Shown here piece after piece: positions 1-9,479 of a stretch of 64,000 bases of DNA (position 1 is its first letter; every line of letters starts with the position of its first letter). A program made the position numbers and the translations under genes. This stretch comes from Bacillus massiliigorillae. Its GTDB lineage: Bacteria; Bacillota; Bacilli; Bacillales; DSM-1321. Where the stretch lies: NCBI RefSeq assembly GCF_000380245.2, contig NZ_HG428741.1:2301665-2365664 (forward strand), read 5' to 3'. The notes under the pieces are model-generated. The model did not search any database and was not told where the DNA came from. It saw only the letters and a program-made list of their open reading frames with translations.

Positions 1-564
1 TCACTCTTAAACGAAAAAAAATTTAGTGATATCACCATTACAGATCTTGTAAATCGCTCCGATTTAAATCGTTCCACCTTCTATGCACATTTTCGTGATA
101 AAGAGGAGCTTTTATCTTGTATGATTGATGAACTATTAAATGGAATGATTACTAGTATGACACATGATGTTAGCCCTACGTCCAAAACATCCACACAATA
201 TGGAATTACTCAACATTCATCACTCCAACTTTTCACATATGTATCCGAAAACTCTTCCTTCTTTAAAACATTAATGAATTATCATCATGTTCCTAATTTC
301 TCCTATCGACTTTCAGAAGCTTTATACGATTTTTATCTAAAAAAAATAAAAGAGGAACAAGATTCCTCTAATCAGCTCAATATGAACCATGGCTTCTTCG
401 CAAACTATATAGCATCCATCATTGTAGGATTCATACATCATTGGCTAGTTCATACTGAAAACAAATACAATCCAGATTATATTGCAAAAGAATTTAACAA
501 AATATTTATTTTAAACACTGATTTTTCGTATTTGCAGCCAAAAAGGAGACACATGCAAGGCTAG
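1..564 (+). CDS. TetR family transcriptional regulator, 5' end outside window
   Basis: The reading frame is open from base 1, and the first residues (DITITDLVNRSDLNRSTFYAHF, split here as DITITDLVNR then SDLNRSTFYAHF) form a TetR-type helix-turn-helix followed by 'DKEELL'. The remaining ~145 residues are the helical ligand-binding and dimerization domain. It lies upstream of and in the same direction as an efflux pump, a usual arrangement for a TetR repressor of a drug exporter. The last codons (KRRHMQG) and the stop lie inside a dispersed repeat, so the natural C-terminus may have been replaced by repeat sequence. The ATG at 121 is internal and is not the start. Confidence 0.85.
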   Translation, partial: SLLNEKKFSDITITDLVNRSDLNRSTFYAHFRDKEELLSCMIDELLNGMITSMTHDVSPTSKTSTQYGITQHSSLQLFTYVSENSSFFKTLMNYHHVPNFSYRLSEALYDFYLKKIKEEQDSSNQLNMNHGFFANYIASIIVGFIHHWLVHTENKYNPDYIAKEFNKIFILNTDFSYLQPKRRHMQG

Positions 565-630
565 GCGAGCTATTGGATTTTCAACATGGGTTGGCTTATG
601 ACCAATTGTGACAGGTGTAAGGTTAGACAA
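541..630 (+). repeat. Partial copy of dispersed hairpin repeat, overlapping tetR 3' end
   Basis: The sequence from 'aggagacacatgcaaggctag' (shared core 'aaggctag') through 'gttggcttatgacc' and 'caggtgtaaggttagacaac' matches the 3' half of two repeats at 39.1-39.5 kb. The 5' third of the element is missing here. The match starts within the last codons of the TetR gene. Confidence 0.6.
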
Positions 631-650
631 CTCAAAATTATGTACTAAAT

Positions 651-688
651 AAATAAACTACATCCCCCCCTCTTTTGTAGTTTATTTT
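651..688 (+). terminator. Rho-independent terminator after tetR
   Basis: A perfect 12-bp stem (AAATAAACTACA / TGTAGTTTATTT) encloses a 13-nt C-rich loop and is followed by T-rich sequence. It separates the TetR gene from the pump promoter. Confidence 0.7.
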
Positions 689-750
689 GCTTTTAACCTA
701 TCATTTTGCAAAAAGTATCGTTTTAACAACATTATCACGTTATTTTGGTG

Positions 751-779
751 TTGATTATACACACATCCCTTTTTATAAT
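751..779 (+). promoter_or_regulatory. Sigma-A promoter of the MFS pump
   Basis: TTGATT at 751-756 and TATAAT at 774-779 are separated by 17 nt. This gives an untranslated leader of roughly 125 nt before the pump start at 914. Confidence 0.65.
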
Positions 780-785
780 CTAACA

Positions 786-801
786 AACAGTACGTGCTGT
801 T
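786..801 (+). promoter_or_regulatory. Palindromic operator candidate at the transcription start
   Basis: AACAGTACGTGCTGTT is a 16-bp inverted repeat with two central mismatches, starting 7 bp after the -10 box. Its placement over the expected transcription start suits a repressor such as the TetR protein encoded just upstream. The binding protein is an inference. Confidence 0.45.
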
Positions 802-846
802 GATTTATAACTTTACAGCATCGAAGGGAGGTATATTTCCATACAT

Positions 847-862
847 TTGGAAACGCTTTCAG
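847..862 (+). promoter_or_regulatory. cre-like site (CcpA) in the pump leader
   Basis: TTGGAAACGCTTTCAG matches the Bacillus cre consensus WTGNAANCGNWWNCAW at all but the last position. It lies downstream of the promoter, where CcpA could act as a roadblock. No expression evidence can be seen. Confidence 0.45.
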
Positions 863-913
863 GTGATAGGTTAGGAATTAGTTGAAAAATCAATATATTT
901 CGAGGGGTGTTTT

Positions 914-2521
914 ATGGAGAATAAAGTTCAACGCTCACAATGGATTCAATTTATCGCTTTGTTATTTGGTTCTTTTATATGTATCGAAGCTATGGTTTTT
1001 CAAGCTCCTGCCATTCCAAGTATTTCACAACATTTTGAACTTCCGACATATTTAGCAGGTCTCATCATTCTGTCTTTTTATATTACTTCAGCATCCTTTT
1101 ATCCAATAATGGGCAGATTTGCTGATCAGTTTGGAAGGAAAAAAATCCTCCTATTCGGTATGGTAATCTTTGCTGTTTCTGAAGTTGCTGCAGCAATCAG
1201 TCCTAATTTTTCTTTTTTTCTAATTGCACGTGTCTTTCAAGGCTTTGCTGTTTCTTGTATTTTACCAGTAGCTATGGCCTACATTAGCATCATCTTTCCA
1301 CCTGAGAAACGAGGATTCGCAACCGGTATTTTCACAGCTGTGCAAGGCTGTGGTTCCATGACTGGAGCAGTAATTGCTGGATACTTAATAAAAATATACG
1401 GATGGCCTATCATCTATTGGGTAAGTGCAGTCCTCGCTATTCTTGGTTTTATTGTAATAAAAATGTTTATTGTGGAATCCAAAGGAGAGAAAACACGATC
1501 TTTCGATTTACTTGGTGCATTTCTATTATTTATCTGTGCCGGAAGCATGCTTTCTGTTTCCACACTCGTTAAAAGTTTTGGGGCTGCCTCACCGTATACA
1601 TTAGGTACACTTGCTCTTGGAGTCGTAGCGGCTATTGCTTTATGGATTGTAGAAAACCGAATAGCCAATCCAATTGTTGAACTATCACTCTTTAAAAAAC
1701 GATTATTTGCGCTCGCCATGATTATGAACCTTCTTACTGTAGCAGGATATCAATCTTTCATTTATATAATGAACTTTTTTATATCTTCAAGCCCTGGTAG
1801 GGATGTATCTAATGTAGGTTTGTTCTACACCATTATTTATGCTGGAGGCGTAGTTGGAGCTATCCTAATTGGAAAGCTAGCAGATAAAATTAATAATAAG
1901 AAATTAGTAAATTTCATCTATCTTATTCCGATTGTAACTATTTTCGTATTCTCAATGATTAATGTATACACATCATTTTCCTATATTACAATACTCTCTA
2001 TTATACTTGGGTTTAGTCAAGGAGCCATTACACCTATACTAATGAAATATACATTAAGCACTATTCCAGCTGACAAGCTCGGTGCTGGTTCAGGTGTCTT
2101 CACAACTTTTCGAGATTTAGGTACACCTCTTGGTTCAGTTACAGGTATTATCATCTTCTCATCTTTCACCGATGCTTTTACAAAATCTTCTTTGAGCGAT
2201 ATATCCAAATTAGAAGGCATTAGCTCTAACGTAATGGGAGCCCTTGAACAAGCGAGAATAAGTGGAGGTACAAAAATTGAACAAAGCCTGGCTAATGAAC
2301 TACAATCCTTAGGCATTACATTTCAAGATTTAATGACGAAAGCTACTGCAGAAGGATTGACTACAGCATTGCAATATTCTGCTTATATTATCATAGGAAT
2401 ATTCGCACTTGTTTTTATCATCAGTTTATTAATTCCTAAGCAAAAAGCCGAACAAACATTGGCTGCTCCTAGCAAAACTATAGAACTAGACACTTCTATA
2501 AAATCAGATATTTCTGTGTAG
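914..2521 (+). CDS. MFS efflux transporter, DHA2 (EmrB/QacA-like) family
   Basis: This 535-residue polytopic protein has the length and roughly 14 hydrophobic segments of proton-coupled DHA2 drug exporters. The loop between TM2 and TM3 carries the MFS signature 'GRFADQFGRKK' (about residues 74-84), and 'RVFQGFAVSCILPVAMAYI' corresponds to motif B. A long loop before the last helix (about residues 430-475) is typical of the 14-TM group. A GAGGGG ribosome site sits at 902-907. The gene has its own promoter, a palindromic operator and a cre-like site, and a TetR gene upstream. The substrate cannot be read from the sequence; toxic compound export is likely. Confidence 0.85.
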   Translation: MENKVQRSQWIQFIALLFGSFICIEAMVFQAPAIPSISQHFELPTYLAGLIILSFYITSASFYPIMGRFADQFGRKKILLFGMVIFAVSEVAAAISPNFSFFLIARVFQGFAVSCILPVAMAYISIIFPPEKRGFATGIFTAVQGCGSMTGAVIAGYLIKIYGWPIIYWVSAVLAILGFIVIKMFIVESKGEKTRSFDLLGAFLLFICAGSMLSVSTLVKSFGAASPYTLGTLALGVVAAIALWIVENRIANPIVELSLFKKRLFALAMIMNLLTVAGYQSFIYIMNFFISSSPGRDVSNVGLFYTIIYAGGVVGAILIGKLADKINNKKLVNFIYLIPIVTIFVFSMINVYTSFSYITILSIILGFSQGAITPILMKYTLSTIPADKLGAGSGVFTTFRDLGTPLGSVTGIIIFSSFTDAFTKSSLSDISKLEGISSNVMGALEQARISGGTKIEQSLANELQSLGITFQDLMTKATAEGLTTALQYSAYIIIGIFALVFIISLLIPKQKAEQTLAAPSKTIELDTSIKSDISV

Positions 2522-2565
2522 TCAAATACCTATTCCAAAAGATACCCAATGATTATAATTACAAA

Positions 2566-2615
2566 AAAAGACTGCTCCAAAAAGTGATAATTAATCACTT
2601 TTGAAGCAGTCTTTT
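2566..2615. terminator. Bidirectional terminator between MFS pump and aconitase
   Basis: AAAAGACTGCT...AGCAGTCTTTT forms the outer stem, with an inner arm AAAGTGAT-aatta-ATCACTTT. It ends two convergent genes. The inner arm recurs in other terminators of this window. Confidence 0.8.
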
Positions 2616-2627
2616 ACTTATATACGA

Positions 2628-5354
2628 TTAAGCTTGTTGCTTAGCAGCTGCTAATTTTTCACGAAGAACCATTGGTAGGATACCGCCATGACGGTAGTAA
2701 TCAATTTCAACTTCGCTATCGAAACGTACTAATGCTTCGAATTCTTTTACAGTGCCATCTTCAGCAGTAGCTGTAACTTTTACATAATCTCTTGGTTTAA
2801 CTGACTCATCAACTGTAACTGCAATTGTTTCTTTACCAGTTAATCCTAGAGTATCAGCGCTTTCGCCTTCTTTAAATTGTAATGGAAGAACGCCCATTAA
2901 CACAAGGTTAGAACGGTGAATACGCTCGAAGCTTTCAGCGATAACTGTTTTAATGCCTAGAAGGTTAGTACCTTTCGCAGCCCAGTCACGTGAAGAACCC
3001 ATTCCGTAATCTTTACCAGCTAGAACTACTAAGCCAGTTCCATCTTGTTTGTACTTCATGCAAGCATCATAAATTGATGTAACTTCGCCAGTTGGCCAGT
3101 AAGTAGTGTATCCACCTTCTGTACCAGGAGCAACTTGGTTACGGATACGAATGTTTGCAAATGTACCTCTCATCATTACTTCGTGGTGTCCACGACGAGA
3201 TCCATATGAGTTGAAATCTCTTGGTTCTACGCCATTTTCACGTAGGTAAAGGCCTGCTGGAGTCTTAAGACCGATTGAACCAGCTGGAGAAATGTGGTCA
3301 GTTGTTACTGAATCAGCGAATTTAGCAACTACGCGTAATCCGTTAAGTGGTTCAACTGTACCAGCTTCTGCTTTCAAACCTTCGAAGAATGGAGGGTTTG
3401 CAATGTAAGTAGACTCATCATCCCAAGTGTATAATGGATCATTACCTACTTTGATTTCGTTCCAACGCTCATTGTTTGTGAATACAGTGTTGTATTCTTT
3501 ATTGAATAATTCCGGTGTTACAGTAGCATTTACTACTTCTTTAATTTCATCAGCTGTTGGCCAGATGTCTGCAAGCATTACATCGTTACCATCTTTGTCT
3601 TTACCAATTGCTTCAGTAGAGAAATCGATATCAACAGTACCAGCTAGTGAGTAAGCAACTACTAATGGTGGTGAAGCTAGGTAGTTACCTTTTACAAGTG
3701 GGTGAATACGTCCTTCAAAGTTACGGTTACCAGAAAGAACTGAAGTAACTAATAGATCAGATTCAGCGATTGCTTTTTCAAGCTCATCAGCTAAAGGACC
3801 TGAGTTACCAATACATGTTGTACATCCGTAACCAACGATTTGGTATCCTAATTGATCTAGGTATGGTTGTAAACCTGAATCAGCAAGGTATCCTGTAACA
3901 ACTTTAGAACCTGGTGCTAAAGAAGTTTTTACGTATGCAGGAACTGTTAAGCCTTTTTCTACAGCTTTCTTAGCTACTAAACCAGCACCTACTAGTACGT
4001 ATGGGTTAGAAGTATTTGTACAACTTGTGATTGCAGCAATTGCAATAGCACCAGTTTTCATTTGTACTTCAGAACCATCAGCTAATTTAACTGTGATTTC
4101 TTTTTCTTTATCCGCTGCATCGATACCAAATCCGTGAGGACCTGCTGGTGCATTCAATGCATTGTGGAATTCTTCTTTCATTTTAGACATTGGAATTAAA
4201 TCTTGTGGACGCTTAGGACCAGAAAGATTTGCTTCGATTGTAGCAAGATCAATTTCAACTACGTCAGTGTAGATTGGATCTTGACTATCAGCTGTTAAGA
4301 ATAGTCCGTTCGCTTTGCAATATTCTTCAACAACTTTGATTTGCTCTTCGCTTCTACCAGTTAGACGCATGTAAGCTAATGCTTCTTCATCAACTGGGAA
4401 GAAACCACAAGTAGCACCGTATTCAGGAGCCATGTTAGCTACTGTTGCACGGTCAGCTAGAGGTAATGAAATTACGCCAGGTCCGAAGAACTCAACGAAT
4501 TTGTTAACTACACCTTTAGCACGTAATACTTGAGTTACTTTAAGAGCTAAGTCAGTAGCTGTAGCGCCACTTGGAAGTTGACCAACAAGTTTAACACCGA
4601 TTACTTCTGGAACTGGGAAGTATGAAGGTTGACCAAGCATTCCTGCTTCTGCTTCAATACCACCAACACCCCATCCAAGTACACCGATACCATTGATCAT
4701 AGTAGTATGAGAGTCAGTACCTACTAATGAATCTGGGAATGTTTCGAAAGTTCCGTCTTCGTTTTCTACTGCATGCACAACTGCTGCCAAGTACTCTAAG
4801 TTTACTTGGTGAACGATACCAGTTGCTGGTGGAACTGCACGGTAGTTATCAAATGATTTTTGAGCCCAGCTTAAGAATTGATAACGCTCATTATTACGTG
4901 AAAATTCAAAATCCATGTTCACTTTTAATGAATCTGCTGAACCAGCTTTATCAACTTGTACTGAGTGGTCGATAACTAAATCAACAGGAATTAATGGGTT
5001 GATTTCATCTGGATTACCACCAATGTTAGCCATTGCTTGTCTCATTGATGCTAAGTCAACTACTGCAGGTACACCAGTGAAGTCTTGTAGAATTACACGT
5101 GATGGTTTGAATGGTACATCAACATTTTGTTGTCCAGCTGTACCCCATTTTGCTAAATTTTCTACATGTTCTTTAGTAATAACGCGTCCATCTTCTTGAC
5201 GTAATACTGATTCAAGAAGTACTTTAATTGAATAAGGTAATTTAGATACTGCTCCAATTCCTGCTTTTTCTAAAGCACTTAAACTATAATAGTTATACTT
5301 CTTACCATTTGCTTCAAAAGAAGAGCGTGCTTGAAAAGTGTCTTGTTTTGCCAT
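2628..5354 (-). CDS. acnA: Aconitate hydratase (aconitase A)
   Basis: Aconitase interconverts citrate and isocitrate in the TCA cycle through a 4Fe-4S cluster. The 908-residue protein has the length of bacterial AcnA/CitB. '[19 protein letters not shown]', 'SCTNTSNP' and '[13 protein letters not shown]' carry the family signatures, the latter two providing the three cluster cysteines. The C-terminal swivel domain includes '[10 protein letters not shown]'. The start is the ATG at 5354, after ribosome site GAGGGGG; an upstream in-frame ATG at 5399 has no such site and would add 15 non-homologous residues. In B. subtilis the homologue (citB) is also divergent from sspO and is controlled by CcpC and CodY, and its apoenzyme binds RNA. 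Confidence 0.97.
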   Translation of the reverse strand: MAKQDTFQARSSFEANGKKYNYYSLSALEKAGIGAVSKLPYSIKVLLESVLRQEDGRVITKEHVENLAKWGTAGQQNVDVPFKPSRVILQDFTGVPAVVDLASMRQAMANIGGNPDEINPLIPVDLVIDHSVQVDKAGSADSLKVNMDFEFSRNNERYQFLSWAQKSFDNYRAVPPATGIVHQVNLEYLAAVVHAVENEDGTFETFPDSLVGTDSHTTMINGIGVLGWGVGGIEAEAGMLGQPSYFPVPEVIGVKLVGQLPSGATATDLALKVTQVLRAKGVVNKFVEFFGPGVISLPLADRATVANMAPEYGATCGFFPVDEEALAYMRLTGRSEEQIKVVEEYCKANGLFLTADSQDPIYTDVVEIDLATIEANLSGPKRPQDLIPMSKMKEEFHNALNAPAGPHGFGIDAADKEKEITVKLADGSEVQMKTGAIAIAAITSCTNTSNPYVLVGAGLVAKKAVEKGLTVPAYVKTSLAPGSKVVTGYLADSGLQPYLDQLGYQIVGYGCTTCIGNSGPLADELEKAIAESDLLVTSVLSGNRNFEGRIHPLVKGNYLASPPLVVAYSLAGTVDIDFSTEAIGKDKDGNDVMLADIWPTADEIKEVVNATVTPELFNKEYNTVFTNNERWNEIKVGNDPLYTWDDESTYIANPPFFEGLKAEAGTVEPLNGLRVVAKFADSVTTDHISPAGSIGLKTPAGLYLRENGVEPRDFNSYGSRRGHHEVMMRGTFANIRIRNQVAPGTEGGYTTYWPTGEVTSIYDACMKYKQDGTGLVVLAGKDYGMGSSRDWAAKGTNLLGIKTVIAESFERIHRSNLVLMGVLPLQFKEGESADTLGLTGKETIAVTVDESVKPRDYVKVTATAEDGTVKEFEALVRFDSEVEIDYYRHGGILPMVLREKLAAAKQQA

Positions 5355-5602
5355 TACAAATCCCCCTCTTTTTTCCTTAATTAAATGAAAAATACTCATA
5401 AAGACTTAGTCTGATACTAACTTAAGTACCAAACTTCTATCACCTTTAACTATAAAGGAAAAAATCATATATGTCGAAAAATTTGAAAACTTCTCCCGAC
5501 TTCGTTTTCTATCAACCTTAGTGTATAAAAAATCAACACATAAGTAAATGACAAGAATGTTATTGTGTATGATAAGTAAAACTTATCAAAAATCACCATA
5601 AT

Positions 5603-5617
5603 TGATAATGATTCTTA
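5603..5617. promoter_or_regulatory. Weak Fur-box-like sequence in acnA-sspO intergenic region
   Basis: TGATAATGATTCTTA matches the 7-1-7 Fur consensus TGATAATNATTATCA at 12 of 14 defined positions. It lies about 250 bp upstream of acnA and 125 bp upstream of sspO in the 388-bp divergent region. Aconitase is iron-sparing controlled in B. subtilis, which makes the site plausible. Nothing else was found in the gap. Confidence 0.25.
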
Positions 5618-5742
5618 ATTACACCAATAAAATCAACACTAAACATCCTAAAAAAGATTTCAAGAATACATATAATACTATTTCTAGAAAATAATATATA
5701 AGTATCCAATTATTTTTTTTATGTGAAATGAGGTGAATACTC

Positions 5743-5892
5743 GTGGGTAAAAGAAAGGCGAATCATGTCAGACCAGGAGCAAATGCAGCTTCTGCTCAAG
5801 GTATGGGTGCAGGTTATAATGAAGAATTATCTAATGAACCATTAACGACCATGCAAAGACAAAATAATAAAAAGCGAAAAAAAAATCAATAA
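5743..5892 (+). CDS. sspO: Small acid-soluble spore protein O (SspO, also CotK)
   Basis: A 49-residue basic protein starts at a GTG codon 7 nt after GAGGTG. The sequence 'GKRKANHV' at the start and '[11 protein letters not shown]' at the end match B. subtilis SspO, with the same length and the same position divergent to aconitase. SspO is a minor spore protein made in the forespore under sigma-G. A clear sigma-G promoter could not be picked out upstream. Its partner sspP, adjacent in B. subtilis, lies 14.4 kb away in this window. Confidence 0.9.
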   Translation: MGKRKANHVRPGANAASAQGMGAGYNEELSNEPLTTMQRQNNKKRKKNQ

Positions 5893-5919
5893 ATCTTTGG
5901 AGAACTACTAAAGATCAAA

Positions 5920-5966
5920 AAGGTGTTCGAAAAATGATTAATAATCATTTTCTTCGAACACCCCTT
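5920..5966. terminator. Bidirectional terminator between sspO and MDR reductase
   Basis: AAGGTGTTCGA...TTCGAACACCCCTT is the outer stem, with inner arm AAATGAT-taat-AATCATTT. It shares the inner-arm pattern of several terminators in this window. Confidence 0.8.
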
Positions 5967-5974
5967 ATTATTCC

Positions 5975-6967
5975 TTATTCAATAATAAAACCAATTTTCC
6001 CTATTTGTTTCGCCTCTTCAAGACGATTAAAAGCTTGTCCAAACTGGTCTAATGAATAAATACCATCAATTACTGGCTTTATTTGATGCACTTCAATAAA
6101 CTCTAGCATTTCTTTATATTCCTCTGCACTTCCCATCGTTGATCCTAACATGTTCAATTGACCATAGAAGAAATCACGAAGATTTATCGTTACTTCATCT
6201 CCAGCAGATGCACCAAAAGTTGCAATCGTTCCACCTTGACGAAGTTGCTTCAGTGATTTATTAAAAGTTGCTGCGCCTACACATTCGATAACTACATCCA
6301 TCTTCTCACCATTTAGTGCCTCATCCCAATCAGCACTGCTATCTATTGTAAAATCAGCACCAAGCTCCATTGCCTTCTGACGCTTTTCTTCAGAACGTGA
6401 AGTAACATAAACGGTAGCCCCTGCAGCTTTCGCAAATTGTAATAGAAATGTTGCTACACCACTGCCGATACCAGGAATCAGCACTTTCATATTATGACTT
6501 ACTTTAGCTCTAGTAAATAGCACACGATAAGCTGTTAGAGCAGCCAAAGATAGTACTCCTGCTTCTTCCCAGTTTAAATGTGAAGGTTTAGGATATACAT
6601 TTTCCACTGGTACAACAATATATTCTGCAAACGTACCATGAAAAGGAAGCCCCACTATTTCAAAACCAGCTGGTGGAGCATCACTTTTCTCTTTCCAACC
6701 AAGTCCTGGGTTAATTATAACTTCAGCTCCAATTTGATCTACATCTACACCTTCACCGACTGCATCAATTATTCCAGCTCCATCTGAGCCTATTATTAAT
6801 GGTGCATCAGTAGCTTTATGACGAGTTAGCACGAATAAGTCACGATGATTCATGCCCGCTATTTTAATACGAACTCTTACCTCTCCTGGTCCAGGCTTTA
6901 CCTCTTCTATTTCTCGATACAATAAACCAGCAAATCCATCTTTATCACTATGTACTAATGCTTTCAT
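5975..6967 (-). CDS. Medium-chain dehydrogenase/reductase, quinone-oxidoreductase/YogA-like
   Basis: This 330-residue protein belongs to the MDR superfamily. The N-terminal GroES-like fold contains 'GMNHRDLFVL' and the Rossmann motif 'GIGSGVATFLLQFAKAAGA' lies near residues 166-184. The catalytic-zinc cysteine of true alcohol dehydrogenases is replaced ('NHRDL'), and the four-cysteine structural zinc lobe is absent, so it is probably a zinc-independent NADPH reductase acting on quinones or enals, despite the usual 'zinc-binding alcohol dehydrogenase' label. It resembles B. subtilis YogA. It is monocistronic, ending at the terminator shared with sspO. Confidence 0.8.
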   Translation of the reverse strand: MKALVHSDKDGFAGLLYREIEEVKPGPGEVRVRIKIAGMNHRDLFVLTRHKATDAPLIIGSDGAGIIDAVGEGVDVDQIGAEVIINPGLGWKEKSDAPPAGFEIVGLPFHGTFAEYIVVPVENVYPKPSHLNWEEAGVLSLAALTAYRVLFTRAKVSHNMKVLIPGIGSGVATFLLQFAKAAGATVYVTSRSEEKRQKAMELGADFTIDSSADWDEALNGEKMDVVIECVGAATFNKSLKQLRQGGTIATFGASAGDEVTINLRDFFYGQLNMLGSTMGSAEEYKEMLEFIEVHQIKPVIDGIYSLDQFGQAFNRLEEAKQIGKIGFIIE

Positions 6968-7085
6968 TTAAACACCCCAATATTTTAATTCACACTTTAC
7001 ATTCTATACATTCATAATATTAAGAAAATAGCATTTTGAAAAGTATACAACTAATCATAGCTAGAGAAAAACATTTAAGCTAAAA

Positions 7086-7116
7086 AAATGACAGAGGTAT
7101 ACTCCCCTGCCATTTG
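7086..7116 (-). terminator. Terminator after nitroreductase
   Basis: AAATGaCAGaGG and CCcCTGcCATTT pair with two mismatches and are followed on the minus strand by a run of T (7083-7088). Confidence 0.6.
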
Positions 7117-7125
7117 CATACTAAA

Positions 7126-7752
7126 TTAAATAAAATCCACTATCTCTTCTACAGGTAACCTCGTTGTTTTAAATGCTGGTGCAGCTGCTTTACCAAGAGC
7201 AATTAACACGATAGGCATATATCGATCCTCTAGCTCAAAGCGCTCTGCAAATTCTTGTTTATTAAAGCCGCCAATAGTAACCGTATCATATCCTTTTGCC
7301 TTCGCAATAAGCATGAATTGCATTGAAATTAAGCCTGCATCAAATGAAGCGATATTCGCTCTTGCTTCAGACGCAAAGCTTGGATATGAATGCATGACAC
7401 TATCAATTAAACGTTGTGTATTTACTTCATCAATATGACCAGCTTCAAAATTACTATGATATATTTTTTCAACATTTTTATACATTTTTGTATCGCCAAT
7501 AACAGAAATAACAGCTGAACAGCTTCCAATTGGAGCTTGATTATAGGCAATACCCTGTAGTTCTTTTTTTACATTTTCGTCTTGAATAATTAGAAAGCGC
7601 CATGGTTGTAAGTTACTAGAAGAAGGAGCAGTAGCTGCTATTTGAATCATTTCCTCTATTTCATCTTTATGTATTTTATAATTACCATCAAACTCTCTGA
7701 TAGAATGACGCTCGTTTATGATGTTAAATATGTTTTGTTCTATATTAGTCAT
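7126..7752 (-). CDS. Nitroreductase family protein (YdgI-like)
   Basis: The 208-residue protein has the FMN-dependent nitroreductase fold. 'RHSIREFDG' near residue 15 and 'APSSSNLQPWRFLII' near residues 41-55 are the FMN-phosphate and flavin-binding signatures. 'TIGGFNKQEFAERF' and 'VLIALGKAA' close the domain. Members use NAD(P)H to reduce nitro-aromatics, quinones or flavins, and the physiological substrate here is unknown. It resembles B. subtilis YdgI in length and motifs. It is a single-gene unit. Confidence 0.85.
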   Translation of the reverse strand: MTNIEQNIFNIINERHSIREFDGNYKIHKDEIEEMIQIAATAPSSSNLQPWRFLIIQDENVKKELQGIAYNQAPIGSCSAVISVIGDTKMYKNVEKIYHSNFEAGHIDEVNTQRLIDSVMHSYPSFASEARANIASFDAGLISMQFMLIAKAKGYDTVTIGGFNKQEFAERFELEDRYMPIVLIALGKAAAPAFKTTRLPVEEIVDFI

Positions 7753-7903
7753 GATAAGCCTCCAAATCTCTAGTTGTTTTACAATTACCCAATTTCCAAC
7801 TTACTAATCTCCCATTTATTTGTCAATACAGTCTTAAATCATCTACTTACTACTAAATAACATACATTATGACGAAATCGGGAAAGTTACTCTTTCGAAA
7901 ATC

Positions 7904-7933
7904 TGCATAATTTCCTTATTAACCCACATAATA
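7904..7933 (+). promoter_or_regulatory. Sigma-G promoter of the germinant-receptor operon
   Basis: TGCATA at 7904-7909 and CATAATA at 7927-7933 are 17 nt apart. Both match the sigma-G consensus (TGNATA, 17-18 nt, CATNNTA) exactly. Germinant-receptor operons are known to be transcribed in the forespore by sigma-G. Confidence 0.75.
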
Positions 7934-7964
7934 AAATCAATAATTGTGAAAGAGTGATTATATT

Positions 7965-9479
7965 ATGTTCTTTAAACGGAAGAAAAAGAAGAAAATTTAT
8001 GTTGAAAATGAAATAAATGATGATAAGCACGTTTCTTCTACTCTTAATGAAAATATTTCTTATATTAAAGAGAAATATAATTACACTGATGATTTACAAA
8101 CTCGATATTTTAAATATAACGACAATGATGCTGTAATTGTGTATATTGATACCATTTGTGATGCTGAAATAATTCAAAATGGACTATTATCTCCATTAAA
8201 TAGCAATACTATTAAACCTATTGAAGAAATTATAACGATTCCAGATGTAAAAACAACAATTGACTTAAATAAGGCAATAAATATGCTCAATAAAGGCATA
8301 TGCATTCTAATTATTGAACAAGAAAACAATTTATATTTAATAAATTCTTCAAAACCAATTAATCGTTCCCCTGATGAACCAATTAGTGAAAAGGTAGTTA
8401 GAGGCTCTCATGAAGGTTTTGTAGAAAGTATCGATATTAATATTAATTTGGTTAGAAAAAGAATAAAAAGCCGTCAATTAACAGTTAAATATAAAGAAAT
8501 GGGAACAGAAGAAAATAATAAAGTTGCCCTTCTCTATATGAATGATTTAGTAGACCCAAACATACTTAAAATAGTAGAAAAAAGATTAAATGATGTATCT
8601 TCCGATATGATTTTCACTCCAGGTTTCTTAGAAGAATTTATCGAGGATAAACCTTTTTCACCTTTTCCTCAAACGCTATATACAGAAAGACCTGATCGGG
8701 GAATGGCCCATTTATTAGACGGAAGAATTATACTAATGGCTGATGGAAGTGCTGAGGTTTTAATCCTCCCTATTACGTTTTTCGCCTTTTTTCAAACGCC
8801 AGATGACTATAATTCAAGAGTATTTACAGCTACTGTATATCGTTTTTTAAGACTAATGAACTTTATCATTTCTATTAGCTTCCCTGCCTTTTATATCGCA
8901 ACAATTGCTTATCATTTTGAGATTATTCCTAACGATATAATACTACTAGTTAAAAATTCAGTAGAAGGGATTCCTTTTCCACCACTTGTTGAAGCGATTA
9001 TTATGCTTGTAACTATTGAACTAATCAGAGAAGCTGGAGTACGTTTACCTACACCAATTGGACAAACAATTGGTATTGTTGGAGGCTTAATTATAGGGGA
9101 TGCCATTATTAAAGCAGGACTAATATCAAATGTTATGGTTATCATTATTGCCATAACATCCATTGCTTCTTTCACAATACCATCTTATGAAATGAGTAAT
9201 TCTCTTCGAACTTTAGCTTATCCATTTATGATTGCAGCAGCAACATTAGGTTTTGTAGGAATCGTTTTTTTGTCATTGTTTATAGCGAAGCACCTATGTA
9301 AATTAGAATCATACGGTAAACCATATTTTGCACCATTTGCTCCGTTTCACTTAACAAACTTGAAAGACACCTTTGTTAGATTTCCAAATTGGATGTTTAG
9401 TAAACGGCCACTTGATGCTAATCCTAAAAAAGTAAAAAAACAAAGTAAAAATAGAAAGTGGGATAATAATGACAGCTAA
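7965..9479 (+). CDS. Spore germination receptor A subunit (GerA family)
   Basis: This 504-residue protein is the A subunit of a germinant receptor in the spore inner membrane. It has a hydrophilic N-terminal half with the family motifs 'DLVDPNILK' and 'ERPDRGMAHLLDGRIILMADG'. Several membrane segments follow between about residues 285 and 450, with 'LIREAGVRLPTPIGQTIGIVGG' and a basic hydrophilic tail. A sigma-G promoter lies just upstream. The coding end overlaps the B-subunit start by 11 nt, so translation is probably coupled. Which ger operon (A, I, L, S, X, Y) this corresponds to, and its germinant, cannot be settled from sequence memory. Confidence 0.92.
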   Translation: MFFKRKKKKKIYVENEINDDKHVSSTLNENISYIKEKYNYTDDLQTRYFKYNDNDAVIVYIDTICDAEIIQNGLLSPLNSNTIKPIEEIITIPDVKTTIDLNKAINMLNKGICILIIEQENNLYLINSSKPINRSPDEPISEKVVRGSHEGFVESIDININLVRKRIKSRQLTVKYKEMGTEENNKVALLYMNDLVDPNILKIVEKRLNDVSSDMIFTPGFLEEFIEDKPFSPFPQTLYTERPDRGMAHLLDGRIILMADGSAEVLILPITFFAFFQTPDDYNSRVFTATVYRFLRLMNFIISISFPAFYIATIAYHFEIIPNDIILLVKNSVEGIPFPPLVEAIIMLVTIELIREAGVRLPTPIGQTIGIVGGLIIGDAIIKAGLISNVMVIIIAITSIASFTIPSYEMSNSLRTLAYPFMIAAATLGFVGIVFLSLFIAKHLCKLESYGKPYFAPFAPFHLTNLKDTFVRFPNWMFSKRPLDANPKKVKKQSKNRKWDNNDS

